This document shows, piece by piece, positions 12,788-24,373 of a stretch of DNA of 64,000 nt; position 1 is the stretch's first letter; each line of letters starts with the position of its first letter. The stretch is from Diadema setosum (Eukaryota > Echinodermata > Echinoidea > Diadematoida > Diadematidae). The notes under the pieces were generated by a model. The model did no database searches and had not been told where the DNA came from. It was given only the letters and a program-made list of their open reading frames with translations. The translations under genes and the position numbers were made by a program. The stretch is from positions 29,223,953-29,287,952 of the forward strand of contig NC_092696.1 in the NCBI RefSeq assembly GCF_964275005.1, written 5' to 3'.

Positions 12788-13285
12788 CCGGCAGCATAGC
12801 TTTCGATGGTTTGTGATATCATTAGAATTAAAACATTGAGCTCTCCATAGCTGACAATTGTAAAGTAGTAGCCCGCCAAAGTTGGATTACCTTTTTTTGA
12901 TACGCACTGTATAACCTGAAAAAAAAAAACAGATTTATTGGGTTTTTATCAATTGTACATTATAGCCACTCATATAATGATGTATTGTTTGAGTTAGTCT
13001 TCGTACACCACTTAATTACCAACTGCTAATAATAGTCGTAATCTTCGTTGTAATATTAAACTAGAAATGTCGCTATGACCACTGGTATGCCTCCGCCATA
13101 ATGCATGATTCTCCTAAATGGTCTATAGTACATGTGGACAATGTGTGATTACATTTTCACAAAATTGGCAAAATATTATAATAGCATGTTTGTCACAAAT
13201 GTGTTGAATGGTCACCTTCCTTGACCTAGGTTTAATTGGATGAATAGGAGAGCATGTATTTCACTTGATCTTTGACCTTTGACCT
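12788..13285. other. Non-coding sequence with inverted match to 11965-12020
   Basis: Mostly AT-rich. The stretch 13200-13285 is an inverted copy of the end of the GGTCAAAGGTC region (CATGCTCTCCTATTCATCCA on one strand), so this side of the loop closes a smaller inverted pair. Confidence 0.5.
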
Positions 13286-15859
13286 ATCGTAGATTTTTTT
13301 TTTTTTTTTTTTTGGGGGGGGGGTGCACGGGGACCATTTCTGAAGAATTTATGATGTAACCCAGTATGGGCCGACATGAACTACATAGATACTTCCCTTC
13401 ATTTTGTTATGAAAAAATAAGATAGCCATGTTTCATTTTAAACTCTGAAAGGCCATTTAACAAGTTTTTTATTTCTTAGGGCTTTTAGCATAAGATTCTT
13501 CTTTCTTTTTTCACTTTAATCTTCCAATAAGAGGAAACTGTCACGTAAATGTTTTTTTCTTTAACTTTTTAATATCAGATAAGTTGTGATTAATTTCACG
13601 TTCTTGGAGGGAATCCAAAAAGACAAGAAACTGTTCATATGGGAAGCTGAATGGATTGAGTTTGGTAACACAGAATAGAAAAAAACATTTTTATTTCATA
13701 TAAGGAATAGAAAGTGTAATTTTTCTTTCTTTCTTCGCCGATTTCGATGAGATTTGATCAATAGATAGCAGTGATCTACAACAAACCCCACATACAGAAC
13801 CTACGCAATTGCGCGCGGAGACATTATAACCCTTAGATATTGCTGTAAAACCTATTGAACCATATCCCCTTTAATGTCGTGTAACTTTTAAAGGAATTGA
13901 TGTATTGGAAAGCCGTTTTCACATGATAATAGCTATGTTTGGGGGATAATTATAGGAAAATTCAAATGTTATTTGTAAATGCATATTAAATGTATGGAAA
14001 AGAACATTATAACCAAATTCCGGATCTTTTTAGAAAAATGCTAAAAAACATAATTCCTTCCTTAATATTTCATGACAACATCTATTTATCCCATCAAATG
14101 GGGTATCAGCTTGTCGGAAATTTAATTCTCTTCAAAATGATACCATTTTTATGGTAATTTGTTATTCCTAACTAAAGTTATTCAAAAATAATCCGTCTCC
14201 TAGCAACGGGCGGCGCCCATCTTAGAAATATGCAAATTAGACGCGCGCGCAACCTTTTTTTCCACTGGCGACAACCGGATTCGGAAAATACAGGTTCTGA
14301 CGATCTTCGAACATATCGTAGAATTTTGTTTTAGGGTGGGTGCACGGGGACCCTTTCTGGCTGCTAGACTAATTGTCTGATAAGCAATCTGACAGAAAAC
14401 GCATGCACACAAGGGTATAGATGAGGCGCATTTCTCCTCCCACACGAAGGTGATTTTGCATTTTCAGACCTGAAATTCAGCGATCTGGTGCAACTTTTGG
14501 TGCAATACTTAGAAATATAAGAATATATAATAATATAGTACATATAAATTGAATTGTATATAAATAATCAGGGCTTTTTCAGGAAAGTGTTGAAATCACG
14601 GAATTCAGCTCTTATTCCGAGTATACATCATCTCTGTATAATTATGTACGCTCTGTGTATGTACAAAGTCTAGTGAGGTTGAGCTTAGGGGGAGGGTGTC
14701 GGAGGGGATTCCCCCTCCTGCTTTTGCGTGTTCAGAATTGAAATAAAGCGATTTGAAGCACACGTTTTGTGGAAAACTCGGAAATTGTCATTCCTCAAAG
14801 TGTACAACTCTATAGCGGGAACCAAGCAATAGGAGGGTGGTAAGATACCTCTCCCATATTCGAGAGAGCTTTTTCGAAGTTTGCATGCTATTGCAAAGGA
14901 ACAATGGATGTCTCATTGCGTGGATGAGATCTGCCAATGAAAGTGGTCAAAAAGTGTTTTCTTTGCTGACGTTGTATTTTTCTCTATCTTAATAATTATC
15001 TTAATTACGGACTTTTAGCCTGGGGTAGGGCTCATCAAAGTTTATCAGATACACTACTGTTACTACAAAAAAAAAAAAAAAAAAAAAAAAACACTTCGTG
15101 TTATTTGTGGCGTCCAGCCACGTTCCCACACAGATCCATTTTTACCACATATAAGATTTTAAAGATAAAAGTTTTTTTTTTTTTTTAACCTGGTCAGTTT
15201 ATGTTTCATTTCAACGCAAATGCGCTTCCCTGCATATATAATTCAACGCAACACGGAACCATTTTTTAAAAATAATTATCCCACTAGGGAAACTAAGGAG
15301 TTTCATTTACCCCTTCTGAGAACTTAATTGGCTCAGAATACATTCTTTTAAGCGGACGATGACATCCTTTCTGTTAAACCCTCTTTGATGTTTCGTTTTT
15401 GTTAGCTATAATCTCATCAACCACAAAGATCATCATCCAACCATCAATCAATATCTCTCAAATTCATTCATTATAATGAAATAGCCATCATAATTTTTGA
15501 ATGGCTGTGTGCAGCCACCAGCTGTTTGAAGCACCTCTTCAATTCCCTCTTCAGTTCCCTCTTTCGTTTCCTTGATCAGCGTGTTGGCATTCTCTTTTTA
15601 TCCTTCTTTCCTTCCATTTTCCATCCATTCGGCCTAGTCGTGTCATGTTGCTGTGTGTTTCCTGTTTTGTTCCGTCTTGTCTTAAATTATGTTTGTGCTA
15701 AGTATGTGCAAATAAGTCTTTCAATACATTTTCCTTGAGTGGTTCACAATCTACAAGCTTTCTTTTTAGTGGACCTCTCAATTCTTTTTTTTCCACAACT
15801 GAAACATAACCTTATATTATTTTTGCAAGTATGCACGCATTATATACATAACTTTATTT

Positions 15860-16024
15860 GTATCATTTGATATCATCGGCAAAGTTGTATGTTTACGTTT
15901 GTGATATAATTCCTAATATATATTGTGTTGTGTTCTGCCGGAAAAAAAAAAGAAGAGAAGAATGAAAATAAATGAATTGAATTGAATTGAATTGAATTGA
16001 ATTGAATTGAATTGAATTGAATTC
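15860..16024 (+). mobile_element. LINE 3' tail with (GAATT)n
   Basis: AATGAAAATAAATGAATTG runs into a perfect GAATT array (about 15970-16021), the kind of pentameric tail that ends many LINEs. The upstream 15400-15860 may be its 3' UTR, but no reverse-transcriptase frame supports that. Confidence 0.45.
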
Positions 16025-16654
16025 AAATTGAATCATCAGTCCAGCCTGCACGACTGCAGATTCGTGTTTTAGGATTTCTTCTAACATTATATGGTTCATA
16101 ACCTTCAACATGGCCACGTTGTTGATGACTTTTTTCGAACTGAAATTCAACAATCTGGCGCACACTTTTGTTGGAAGATTTGGAAATTTGTCAATCAGAG
16201 ATTGAAGTGTAGCAAGTCTGTAGAAGGAGACAAAGCACGAGGATGCGGGAAGGGATTGACCCTATTTCACCTCTTACACAAGGGAGATTCTGTATTTTCC
16301 GATATTGCAGTTAAACGTTTTGGTACACGCATTTTGTGGCATATTTGGAAAACTGCCTATTATAATGTATAGAGTGTATCCACAGTCTACTTGTATGAAT
16401 GGGGGGGGGGGGGGAGGGAGCAGGGAGAAGGCGTGGGCAAGTGCTATCACCATCCTTCCCGTACGAAAGAGCTTTTGCCTTTTAAAAGTTGAAATTGAGA
16501 TATTTCGTATACGCATATTCGATGGAATATTTGGGAAATTATGAAAAAAAACTGATCTGGAGGAATTGAGAGAGGAAAGGGTTAATTGAAAAGGGGATAC
16601 TCCCCTTGTACTCCCCTTGTACATAAGAGAACTTTTTGATTTTCCGGAATATTA

Positions 16655-17188
16655 CACTGAAAAAAGTCCGGTGTTAAATAGTGAACACCGAGCTGGTGTT
16701 AAATTTTCGGTGCTCATTTATGGTCTTAAATTAACACCTCCGGGTGTCATTTCCAAATATAAAACTTTTTTTTTTGAAGAGTTTCTTAGTAATTGCACTT
16801 CTTGTCTGATTTCTAATTTTAAAAGGATGATCAAGAATTTTACATTAAAATACTAGATTTTTGAAAAAATGTGCAAATACATTTAAACCACAGTAACACC
16901 AGCTGGTGTGATCTCTTATTGAAGCTGGACGGGTGTTAAACCATTGATATTAACACCAACAAATATCAAATCAACACCATGTGGTGTCATTTTTGAATTA
17001 ACACCAGTATAGTGTCGAAATAACACCAGGTACAGTGTCAAATTAACACCACGAAGTGTCAGGTGAACACTTTTCAACACCATCACAGTGCATTTTCTAC
17101 ACCTTTGGGTGTGGTCCTCTATTGAAGTTTGATCGGTGTTAGATTAAACACCCATGGTGTTAAATCTAACACCGATGTTTTTACAGTG
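16655..17188. mobile_element. MITE with CACTG termini and TA target duplication
   Basis: The ends are TA-CACTGAAAAAA (TA at 16653) and TTTTTACAGTG-TA (ending 17190). Many short AACACC / GGTGTT words in both orientations fill both subterminal parts. No coding capacity. It lies inside the decayed tandem array. Confidence 0.7.
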
Positions 17189-17190
17189 TA

Positions 17191-17939
17191 TAGTGATAAG
17201 TCTTGTGCACTCACAATTATTCGGATTTTTTTTAGTAAATATGAAAAGTGTATAATTATACTAAACTAGGGAAAAGGGCACAGATAGGAAGGGTTTGGAA
17301 GGGGGTATCCCCTTCCCAAGCAAGAGATTTTATTTTTTTGAATTGATCAAATGCCAAGAATAAATTACACCAAAGTACATATCTGGAGATGTGTGTTGTT
17401 GTTTTTTTTTTCCGTCTCTTGTGTAATTGATAGTTGGCCCATAACAACTGATGATATATACCGCAACGTTTGTATCACCAGGATTAGTAATCCAAATTAA
17501 AAGTGACTAAGCAAATGTCATCTATTTTACTCAGCTCTTCACAAAGAGTGCATTCAAAACTACTTTTCAAAAAGATTATGCAACACCACCGCAAAAATAA
17601 TCAAGTCTGTTTTTTTTTTAATAAAATGTCATACACATCAACAGCAGAAGATCGTTTGGGGCATGAGGATAACCACGTTCTCGTGAGTCGAATCGGAAAA
17701 TAAATGGTTGTGTGGGTGATCTTGTATCTAATGTAATTCTTTGAAATGCTTATTTATACTTCCTATCTTCAAATGTATCAATGAAAGAGTATCATCCAAA
17801 AACGCTTTAAAAACGATTCATAATAATGTTAAACATAATTACACAGTGGGACTTGAGTAAGATAATACAAATCATCTGACGACTTCCTCTAACTTTAGAA
17901 TCTAATTTGATTCTAAAAAATAAAATAAAAAAATCAAAT
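17191..17939. other. Non-coding, AT-rich
   Basis: Includes the last decayed unit of the preceding array (to about 17340). Nothing else recognised. Confidence 0.5.
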
Positions 17940-18195
17940 TCAGGTCCATGAGTCATACAGCTCAAGAGTCATACAGTCCATGAGTTCGACACTAGGCAAA
18001 TAAAGCCCATGAGACCGACACTTAGTGAAAAAATCCCACGAGTTCGACAGATACAACACGGCGCGTAATGTGTCGGTCTCGTGGGCCTTGTTGGCTTAGT
18101 GTCGAACTGATGGGCTGTATATGACTCGTGAGCTGTATAACTCATGGGCTGTATGACTTGTGAGCTGTATGACTCGTGGGTGTCGGTCTCGTGAC
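17940..18195. repeat. Imperfect palindromic array of short GACTCGTGGGCTGTAT-like words
   Basis: The left half carries CATGAGTCATACAG and CCATGAGTTCGACA words, and the right half carries their complements. The centre lies near 18060 (AACACGGCGCGTAATGTG). A relative with the same word set and the same inverted arrangement lies at 48225-48640. Confidence 0.65.
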
Positions 18196-18435
18196 GTGCA
18201 CCGGTCTAAATAAGTCAAAAAGCTTATTGCCTAACTAAGATTGAAAGGGAAAATCTATACTATAAGTAATAAGGTATCAAAACAATGTCTATTAGAAGAA
18301 ATCCACTGCAAAAATGAAAAAACTTCAAAACAAAACAAAAAAATTCTCCCACAGAATGATACAAAAATGGCAAAAATTCGATAAGAAATAATTAAGGAAG
18401 ATATGACAGTTTGAAATTTCACGTTTTCAAATCAC

Positions 18436-18753
18436 TTCTTGGCCAGTCCTTCTGAATATTCAAATGGGCGAGTTGATGATGTCGTACCCTCACAATTTTT
18501 CATATGTTGAATATGAAACTCAGAATTATTTCTTTTAGTTGATACTTGTAAAAGCATGTTCCCATATATACAAATATATATCAGACTTAACATTTGTTCT
18601 GTTTTTATTTCAGGTGGTTTCAAGACAAGTTTTATATTTAAACAGCTGAAATATGAGATTTGTGCAATTTCCGTATATAAAATGAACAAGAAATTGTGAG
18701 AGCACGACATCATCAACTTGCTGATTTGAATATTCATAAGGACTGGTCAAGAA
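18436..18753. mobile_element. MITE-like element with ~60-bp terminal inverted repeats
   Basis: The left end TTCTTGGCCAGTCCTTCTGA and the following ~45 bp match the complement of 18690-18753 with few differences, including the shared GTTGATGATGTCGT and TGAATATTCAAAT. The interior is AT-rich and non-coding. Part of the surrounding sequence resembles 40620-40780. Confidence 0.7.
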
Positions 18754-19489
18754 ATGTCTTTGGACAAAAGGTTTGAAATCTCAACATGCTTTTATCTTTT
18801 TGATTTCTTATCCGAATCTTGTCATTTTATACTGTTTTGTAGGGAATACTTTTCTCTTTCTTTTGAAGTTATTATTATTATTTTTTTTTTGGGGGGGGGG
18901 GAGTAGATTTCCTCTTTCATCAAAAAAGGGAAGAGGGCTTTTCTTGTGCCTCTCGGTTTGATAAATCACCTCAACCACTTCCCGTTTGCTCCTCGAATTC
19001 TAATGTGAACCAAGAGTCCTTTATTGTGAGGGAACCAATGTTAAAATGGATACGATTCATCCTGAAGTTTTGGGGCGAAAACCAGATATAGATTTTATAA
19101 GGAAGTCAGATCACATACACCATGACAATCTATATTTGTACATATGGTATTGGCAGCAGCATATTGATTCAATAAGAAAGCAGGAGACCATCAGCATAAT
19201 CACATCTTGACTGGGCTAATGACCTCATTGGGAACATATCTCAGGTTTAATTGCCTCTCACGAAAAGTAGGTGTTTTTTTTTTTCTTTGCAATATTACGC
19301 TTCAGAGGGGGGAAAGATGTGAGTGAGTGTTGTACGTGTACAGAAGTAGGTTGCGTTGAAATTTTGTGTTGGATCCACAGATAACTATTCGTCAATATAT
19401 TTGTATAATACTGGTAGATGTGTATGATGATAATTATATGCATTTTTTTTTCAGATAACGAAGGGTATCGCGACTGAGTTTAAACTATC
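18754..19489. other. Non-coding, no feature recognised
   Basis: AT-rich with T and G homopolymers near 18878-18900. No coding signal. Confidence 0.5.
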
Positions 19490-20375
19490 TAATGCCCCAG
19501 TCACACAGTGCTTTACGATGGATTACGTCCGCCGCGGATAGATACGAATGAGTGGACGCAGGGGGACGCAGCGTGGACGCAGGCATCCGCAGGGACGTAT
19601 GTAGACGTAACTGTCCGTAACTCATCCGTAAAGAAACGCAAAATGACGTCGCCGAACCTGCGAAATTTTGAAATGTTCAAAATTTCGCAGAGGGACGCCA
19701 CGGACGCAAACTTACGCAAATAATCGTAACCACACGTAACTATCCGTAACTGAACGTAACTACCCGTGGCTTGGACGCAGACCATCCGCAAAAAAATTTA
19801 CCTTCCGCCCGTTTGCGTTCGCTTACGTCCACCGTAAGTATCCAAAATTAACCACAAGTTAACGTATCACAACAGTTTCCTCCGCTTACGGATATTTACG
19901 GACAGCTACGGATGTTGCGGACAATTACGTCCTTCGACGTTTTCCGTTTTCTACTCGCATGGGAACACAGAGACTCGTGGGAAGGCACACTACTCCTGTT
20001 GCCAAGCTGCAGCGCCTTTACCTGAAGGAATACTACAACACAGTCGGAGCAGTGGAGAGGCAGAACTGCATGGTCAAATTATGAAATTTCTCCCACATAC
20101 TCGTCATTTTAAGTGGCACCCATATACCATGTATACTCATGACATCGGTTGACTCTTGGTGCTGAACTTTTTTTCTTGTACTCTTCGAATGTATATTTTT
20201 CGAAAAAAGCAATATTTTGGGTAGGGGATGGGGTGATAGCATTTTATTCACTTTTCTGGCCGGGGAAGGTGTGGGACAGGGGCAACTATATAAAATGAGA
20301 ACGAATTTAGTATTTCTCTAATAGTCTTACCCATGCACTTTACGCTCCATCGAATGTGTATTACAGTTTTATTTT

Positions 20376-20380
20376 GGGTG

Positions 20381-20478
<98 letters not shown>

Positions 20479-20530
20479 GGACATTTATATTGCGCAGCCA
20501 CTATAATAATATACTTTACTGCGCATTACA
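20376..20530 (-). mobile_element. L2-type LINE 3' end with (ATT)n tail, minus strand
   Basis: On the minus strand, TGCGCAATATAAATGTCC runs into a ~95-bp ATT array. This matches the general GCGC-TATATAA followed by trinucleotide tail of L2-clade LINEs. Very short fragment. Confidence 0.55.
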
Positions 20531-21149
20531 AAATGACATGCATACAAGAAATTCAAACAGAAAATACATTACTTCAAGAGATGACTTGATATTGTATTTG
20601 GGTGTGGGAGGGGTGTTTGAAAGTTTTGATGTCTTTTTTTTTTCTGTAAATTTAATAAGCATTGCTTTATCATAAATATCTCCTTAACATAACCCAGTAA
20701 GTCATGAATATCGCTGAACAATGACAGCGTAACCACAGTTTGTCTATTCCATGACTGCAAGTAATATTTTCTTACTCTAATGTTTAACTTTTCGATCTAT
20801 ATTGTATTTTATTTGTGGTATAGTGATGTTATATGTGACCCTCCACCACAAAACACACAAAAAGTCGCCACACATGAAATTTTAGTTGAGAGCATATTTT
20901 GAAAGAGCAGACTTTAAGCTTTAAAATGATGTATTACTCAAATCAAATGGACTCTCCTAACCTATCTAAATAGTGGAAAGAATGCACACACTCAGAAAAA
21001 GTGTAAACTGAGAAAAGAGGCTCTGAAGTACAGTGTCTATTCAAGCGCTTAATCTTTATCAAGCCGTGCTGGTTGCGATGCGATGAATGGGACAAAAAAC
21101 AGGATGGAAACCACCGGAGTAACAACAATGAGGGGATTATCAGATTAAA

Positions 21150-21280
21150 CTGAAATTAATAATAACAATAATAATAACGATAATAATAATGATAATAATA
21201 ATGATAATAATAATAGTAATAGTAGTAGTAATAATAATAATAATAATAATAATGATAAAGCCTTATTTACCCAGGGTCAA
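21150..21280 (-). mobile_element. LINE/SINE tail with (ATT)n, minus strand
   Basis: On the minus strand, ACCCTGGGTAAATAAGGCTT runs into a TTA/CAT-rich array. It looks like the 3' tail of a retroposon; the body upstream is not identified. Confidence 0.4.
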
Positions 21281-21479
21281 GATCGGCTCGGTTGACCCAT
21301 TTCACCTATTTTCAATCCTCAAACAAAATCAGTGTGTGCGACTTTTTGTTCGTTTTATGATGCACGGTCACAATACATTCTTTACATTGATGACGTTTAT
21401 TCATATTTGAGTTGCACAAAAAATTCAAACTTCAAGTTCAAAATTTCATATATCTTTTATTATTGTAAAGCAAATTAAA

Positions 21480-22345
21480 GGATTACGATTTTTTCACAAC
21501 TTGTACGTAATACAATTTCAGTTTTCCCCAGTCATTGCCAGTATACAATGTAAGACAGTCCAAAATGATTATTGTAGTCCGGTTTGGGCAAATGCCTCCA
21601 AATCTTACCTTTCGCAATTACAAATACTACAAAATAGATCACTTCGTATTGTTATGAATGTTGATTATATGCATCCTTCTGATAATTTGTATGATACATT
21701 GAAATTAGATCGGCTACGTATAATATGGGCTAAACAACTAGCATGTACAATGTACCGTTCATTACATGAATTATACCCTCCCTATTTAAATCAAATGTTT
21801 TGTTTTCGACAGACTGCTTATAGCACAAGGTCCGGCCCATTCAAATTGAAACTCATTCAACCGAAGACCAACTATGGTAAACGGTCCCTATCTTATCGAG
21901 GGGCCAAACTTTGGAATGAGCTTAATTATCCCTCTTCAACAATTGTATCAATTGAAGCATTCAAACGTTACGTAAATCACAGCCCCGACATACCCATTTT
22001 TGCAGGATAATGTGTCAACGCAATTAGTAGATTATTTGAGATTGTACGAGAACGATTTTTCTCACCCATCCCCCACCCGATTATGATTATACCATATTTG
22101 TTTCTAATTTCTTAGTATGTAGGTGTTTTTTCCCCCATTAGTTAAATTGTATAGCTCATGCCATTCTGGCTTTTTATGTAATTTTAGTTGTATATGATTG
22201 ATTGATTGATTTGTTGTTTGTACTGATGGCATGTTTTGTATTTTGGTTGGACCCCAGTGAAAACCAGCTTTTAGCTGACCAGGGCAATCCATCCCATGAG
22301 TGGAGAATGAATAAATAAAATAAATAAATAAATAAATAAAATAAA
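21480..22345 (+). mobile_element. 5'-truncated LINE, C-terminal part of ORF2 plus 3' UTR
   Basis: An open frame of about 160 codons ends at 22010 and encodes the region after the reverse transcriptase of CR1/Jockey-like LINEs. Landmarks are DYCSPVWANASKSYL, LQNRSLRIVMNVDY, RSLHELYPPYLNQMF and GAKLWNELNYP. A 3' UTR follows and ends in an AATA/AAATA tail at about 22345. The reverse-transcriptase core and endonuclease are absent. It sits inside the TAA-flanked element at 19493-22685 and shares its + orientation. Confidence 0.8.
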
Positions 22346-22732
22346 ATGTAATAACCTTGCTGTCATAATACACTGACTTAGCAGGAATCGTAAGAGAAAA
22401 CCAAATTGTCCATAATTATTAATAACAATCTGTAACTATCCGTAACTATCCGAAAATATCCGCAACTCTCCGCAAGTGTTCAGAACTATTATGTGCCAAT
22501 TCGTGAGAATATCCGCAAGTGGACGCAAGTATACGCATCTGGTCGTATCTGTCCGTATCGCCCGCATTTTATGTCCGCATGTTTTGTACAAATTTCTGGT
22601 GACGGCAAAGGATCCGCGGGGGTCCGCGGAAAAAATGACTTTTTTAGACGTAACGCCGGACGCAGAGCATTATGTGACTGGGGCTTAAGCGCTGATGGAC
22701 GCAGCTAATGTGTGAAAAACTCCGACACTTAC

Positions 22733-22784
22733 CTGTAAGGCATACAGACAAGACAATAATGAGGGTCGAGATGCATGACGCCAT
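22733..22784 (-). CDS. Putative first coding exon of a secreted or GPI-anchored protein (signal peptide)
   Basis: Read on the minus strand, an ATG in good context (GGCATGG) opens 17 codons, MASCISTLIIVLSVCLT, followed by one base and a perfect splice donor GTAAGT at 22727-22732. A basic/polar start and a hydrophobic core are what a signal peptide should have. The exon ends in phase 1, exactly the phase that the three-finger exon at 48707-48850 needs at its 5' end. It cannot be the first exon of that gene, because it lies downstream of it on the same strand, so it may belong to a paralogue or to an unrelated secreted protein. A TATAAAG box lies ~100 bp upstream. No second exon was found at lower coordinates; the next 3 kb is transposon. 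The call rests on one short exon. Confidence 0.45.
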
Positions 22785-22886
22785 GCCTGGGCGAAGACTG
22801 CTGGACGTAAGTACTGCCCCGGTATCTGTACTATGTCCTTACTTCGTGGACAAGGGCAATAATGTCACTAAACTGTAATCTCGCTG

Positions 22887-22894
22887 CTTTATAT
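22887..22894 (-). promoter_or_regulatory. Candidate TATA box
   Basis: ATATAAAG on the minus strand, about 100 bp upstream of the ATG at 22784, leaving room for a ~75-base leader. Position and orientation fit, but a single TATA word in AT-rich DNA is weak evidence. Confidence 0.3.
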
Positions 22895-23022
22895 GTCTAC
22901 CGTTTTGCACGAGGGTGTTGTCTTTATTCCTCCGCGCATTAGCTCAGAGCAAGGAAGAGAATCTTTCCTGGCGTAACCCAGCATATACATACATGTAAAT
23001 TGATTAAGGAAATTGAAGACCT

Positions 23023-23143
23023 GGGGCCTGTCTTATAAAGACTTGCGATAGAAATCAATCACAAGTTTTGTGTGTGCTGCAATGCAAGTTGCGATTGATT
23101 TGGGGACTTGTGATTGATTTGAAGGCTTTATAAGACGGGGCCC
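23023..23143. mobile_element. Short MITE with GGGGCC...CTTATAAAG termini
   Basis: Left GGGGCCTGTCTTATAAAG and right CTTTATAAGACGGGGCCC are inverted copies, with AATCAATCACAAGT inside both arms. The same family occurs at 39940-40140. Confidence 0.7.
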
Positions 23144-23603
23144 TGAATATAAGAACGACCCAAGTCCAATTTTTGGCCAAATTCAGTTTGACATGGGAAA
23201 TTGTAGCTTATGCATGGACTCATCTTGTGTATAAATGATGAATCCTAATTACCCCCGGAAGTGCCTGAAATGAATGAGTTAAATCTTATATTAATGTAAG
23301 AATGAAGGACTTGGGTCATTCTTACATTCATATGATAGCGTCCTCTCTCATCCTTCTCTCATCTCTATAGCAGAATATCATGTATATGAATCAAAGAACG
23401 ACCCAAGTCCACCACACAAAATGGTCTCTCCACAATTAATGTAAATGTTAATTGTAATAATTATGTTCTAATTTGTATATACAATGTTGCCTTCCCATCA
23501 CAGTTAAATAGAATATTACTGGACAAATAAAAAAGATATGAAGGTTTTTTTTTTCAGTTTACTCGAAATGGTCTTCCATGGACTTGGGTCGTTCTTATAT
23601 TCA
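23144..23603. mobile_element. Two adjacent copies of one MITE family
   Basis: Copy 1 spans about 23144-23330 and copy 2 about 23387-23603. The termini are TGAATATAAGAACGACCCAA and complements; the outermost pair matches over 24 bp. Copy 2 is flanked by TA/TATA. Copy 1 abuts the preceding MITE directly. No coding. Confidence 0.7.
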
Positions 23604-24373
23604 TATACTCAATTGTGTACCGTATTCCATTCTGATAGTTTGACTTTAAATAAGCAATGTACCTAAAGCCAAGTGGATAATGTATCGGTAATTTGAAGCA
23701 CATTGAAAGTAGCCTCACGCCTGCAATTACTGGTATAAACCATTGTCGATGGAAACGTGGTAGGCCCTTTGTAGAGCCTATGGCTATGAACATCAGAATT
23801 TAATACAAGAAAAGGCTTACATAATGTGATAACAGTCGTCGTGATTTTGGAAATTAGCCTCCAGAGTTTTGCTTACATTGGTAAATTCATAATGAAGGCC
23901 TCATACCTGAAAAAAAAAATAATGGACGATTCCCAAACACCATTACTTTGACAAATGAAGAATTGAATCGTAAAATGGGTCCAAAAAGAGCTGGAAAATG
24001 TAGCCAGTCAGGAGCGCCACGTGTGCGCTCTTTGGTTTGTTTATTCATTTTTTTTTCACTTGCATGCACGAAAGTGAAAGAAACCCAGAACCAATTTCAT
24101 TTATTTCATTTCCAAAGATATATAATTACAACATAATATTTCCAAATACTCAGTGATACGTTATCGAAGAGACTCATTTTGAACAGGGAAGTGTTTTAAC
24201 TCATGAATTTAAACGTTTTACTACATCTCACAATTTAGAGTTTAAAATAAGTCTTCAAATATCAAGAAAGAAAAGCAAAAGCTCCTACGTTCTTCAGCTT
24301 CCATTCCTGCATGGTTATGGGAATCGATGCTCCAGTATCAGGATAGTTTTCCGTTCTGATATCCATCAACTTA
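23604..24373. other. Non-coding; one short open stretch of unknown meaning
   Basis: No gene recognised. On the minus strand about 35 codons are open between 24373 and about 24262, including TENYPDTGASIPITMQEWK, but with no splice evidence. Confidence 0.4.

Larger units (their letters stand above)
7638..14369. mobile_element. 6.7-kb structure with ~1.07-kb inverted arms, TA-flanked
   Basis: The left arm (7638-8702) begins GTCTAGCAGCCAGAAAGGGT and the right arm (13286-14369) ends with its complement; both are flanked by TA (7636-7637 and 14370-14371). The arms match along their length, including GGTCCCCGTGCACC blocks near both ends of each arm. The loop carries a diverged extra copy of the arm, unique AT-rich DNA, a GGTCAAAGGTC-type array and a ~320-bp tandem repeat. 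No transposase frame is visible, so it is either non-autonomous or a product of inverted duplication. Confidence 0.7.
14450..17340. repeat. Decayed tandem array, interrupted
   Basis: Recurring blocks such as CTGAAATTCAGCGATCTGG with TTTGGAAATT occur near 14470, 14740, 16140, 16300 and 16480. A second block with GGATACTCCCCTTGT-like sequence occurs near 14690, 14840, 16250, 16590 and 17310. Spacing is irregular (about 150-280 bp). The array is interrupted by a LINE tail and by the CACTG MITE. No genes seen. Confidence 0.55.
19493..22685. mobile_element. Long non-autonomous DNA transposon, TAA target duplication, CCGTAAC subterminal arrays
   Basis: Termini are GCCCCAGTCACACAGTGCTT (left, from 19494) and its diverged complement ending CTGGGGCT at 22685. 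TAA flanks both sides (19490-19492 and 22686-22688), as in PIF/Harbinger-type insertions. Both subterminal zones are packed with CCGTAAC / ACGTAAC and CCGCAA words. No transposase is seen. The middle has been colonised by LINE 3' ends and microsatellites (20376-20530, 21150-22345). Superfamily assignment rests on the 3-bp TWA duplication only. Confidence 0.7.

Noticed and set aside
20248-20484. Poly-Ile and poly-Asn open frames
   Set aside because: Direct readout of an ATT/AAT microsatellite.
24262-24373. Minus-strand open stretch with TENYPDTGASIPITMQEWK as a possible terminal exon
   Set aside because: Only ~35 codons, and the 5' side is cut by a transposon end with no acceptor; no family recognised.
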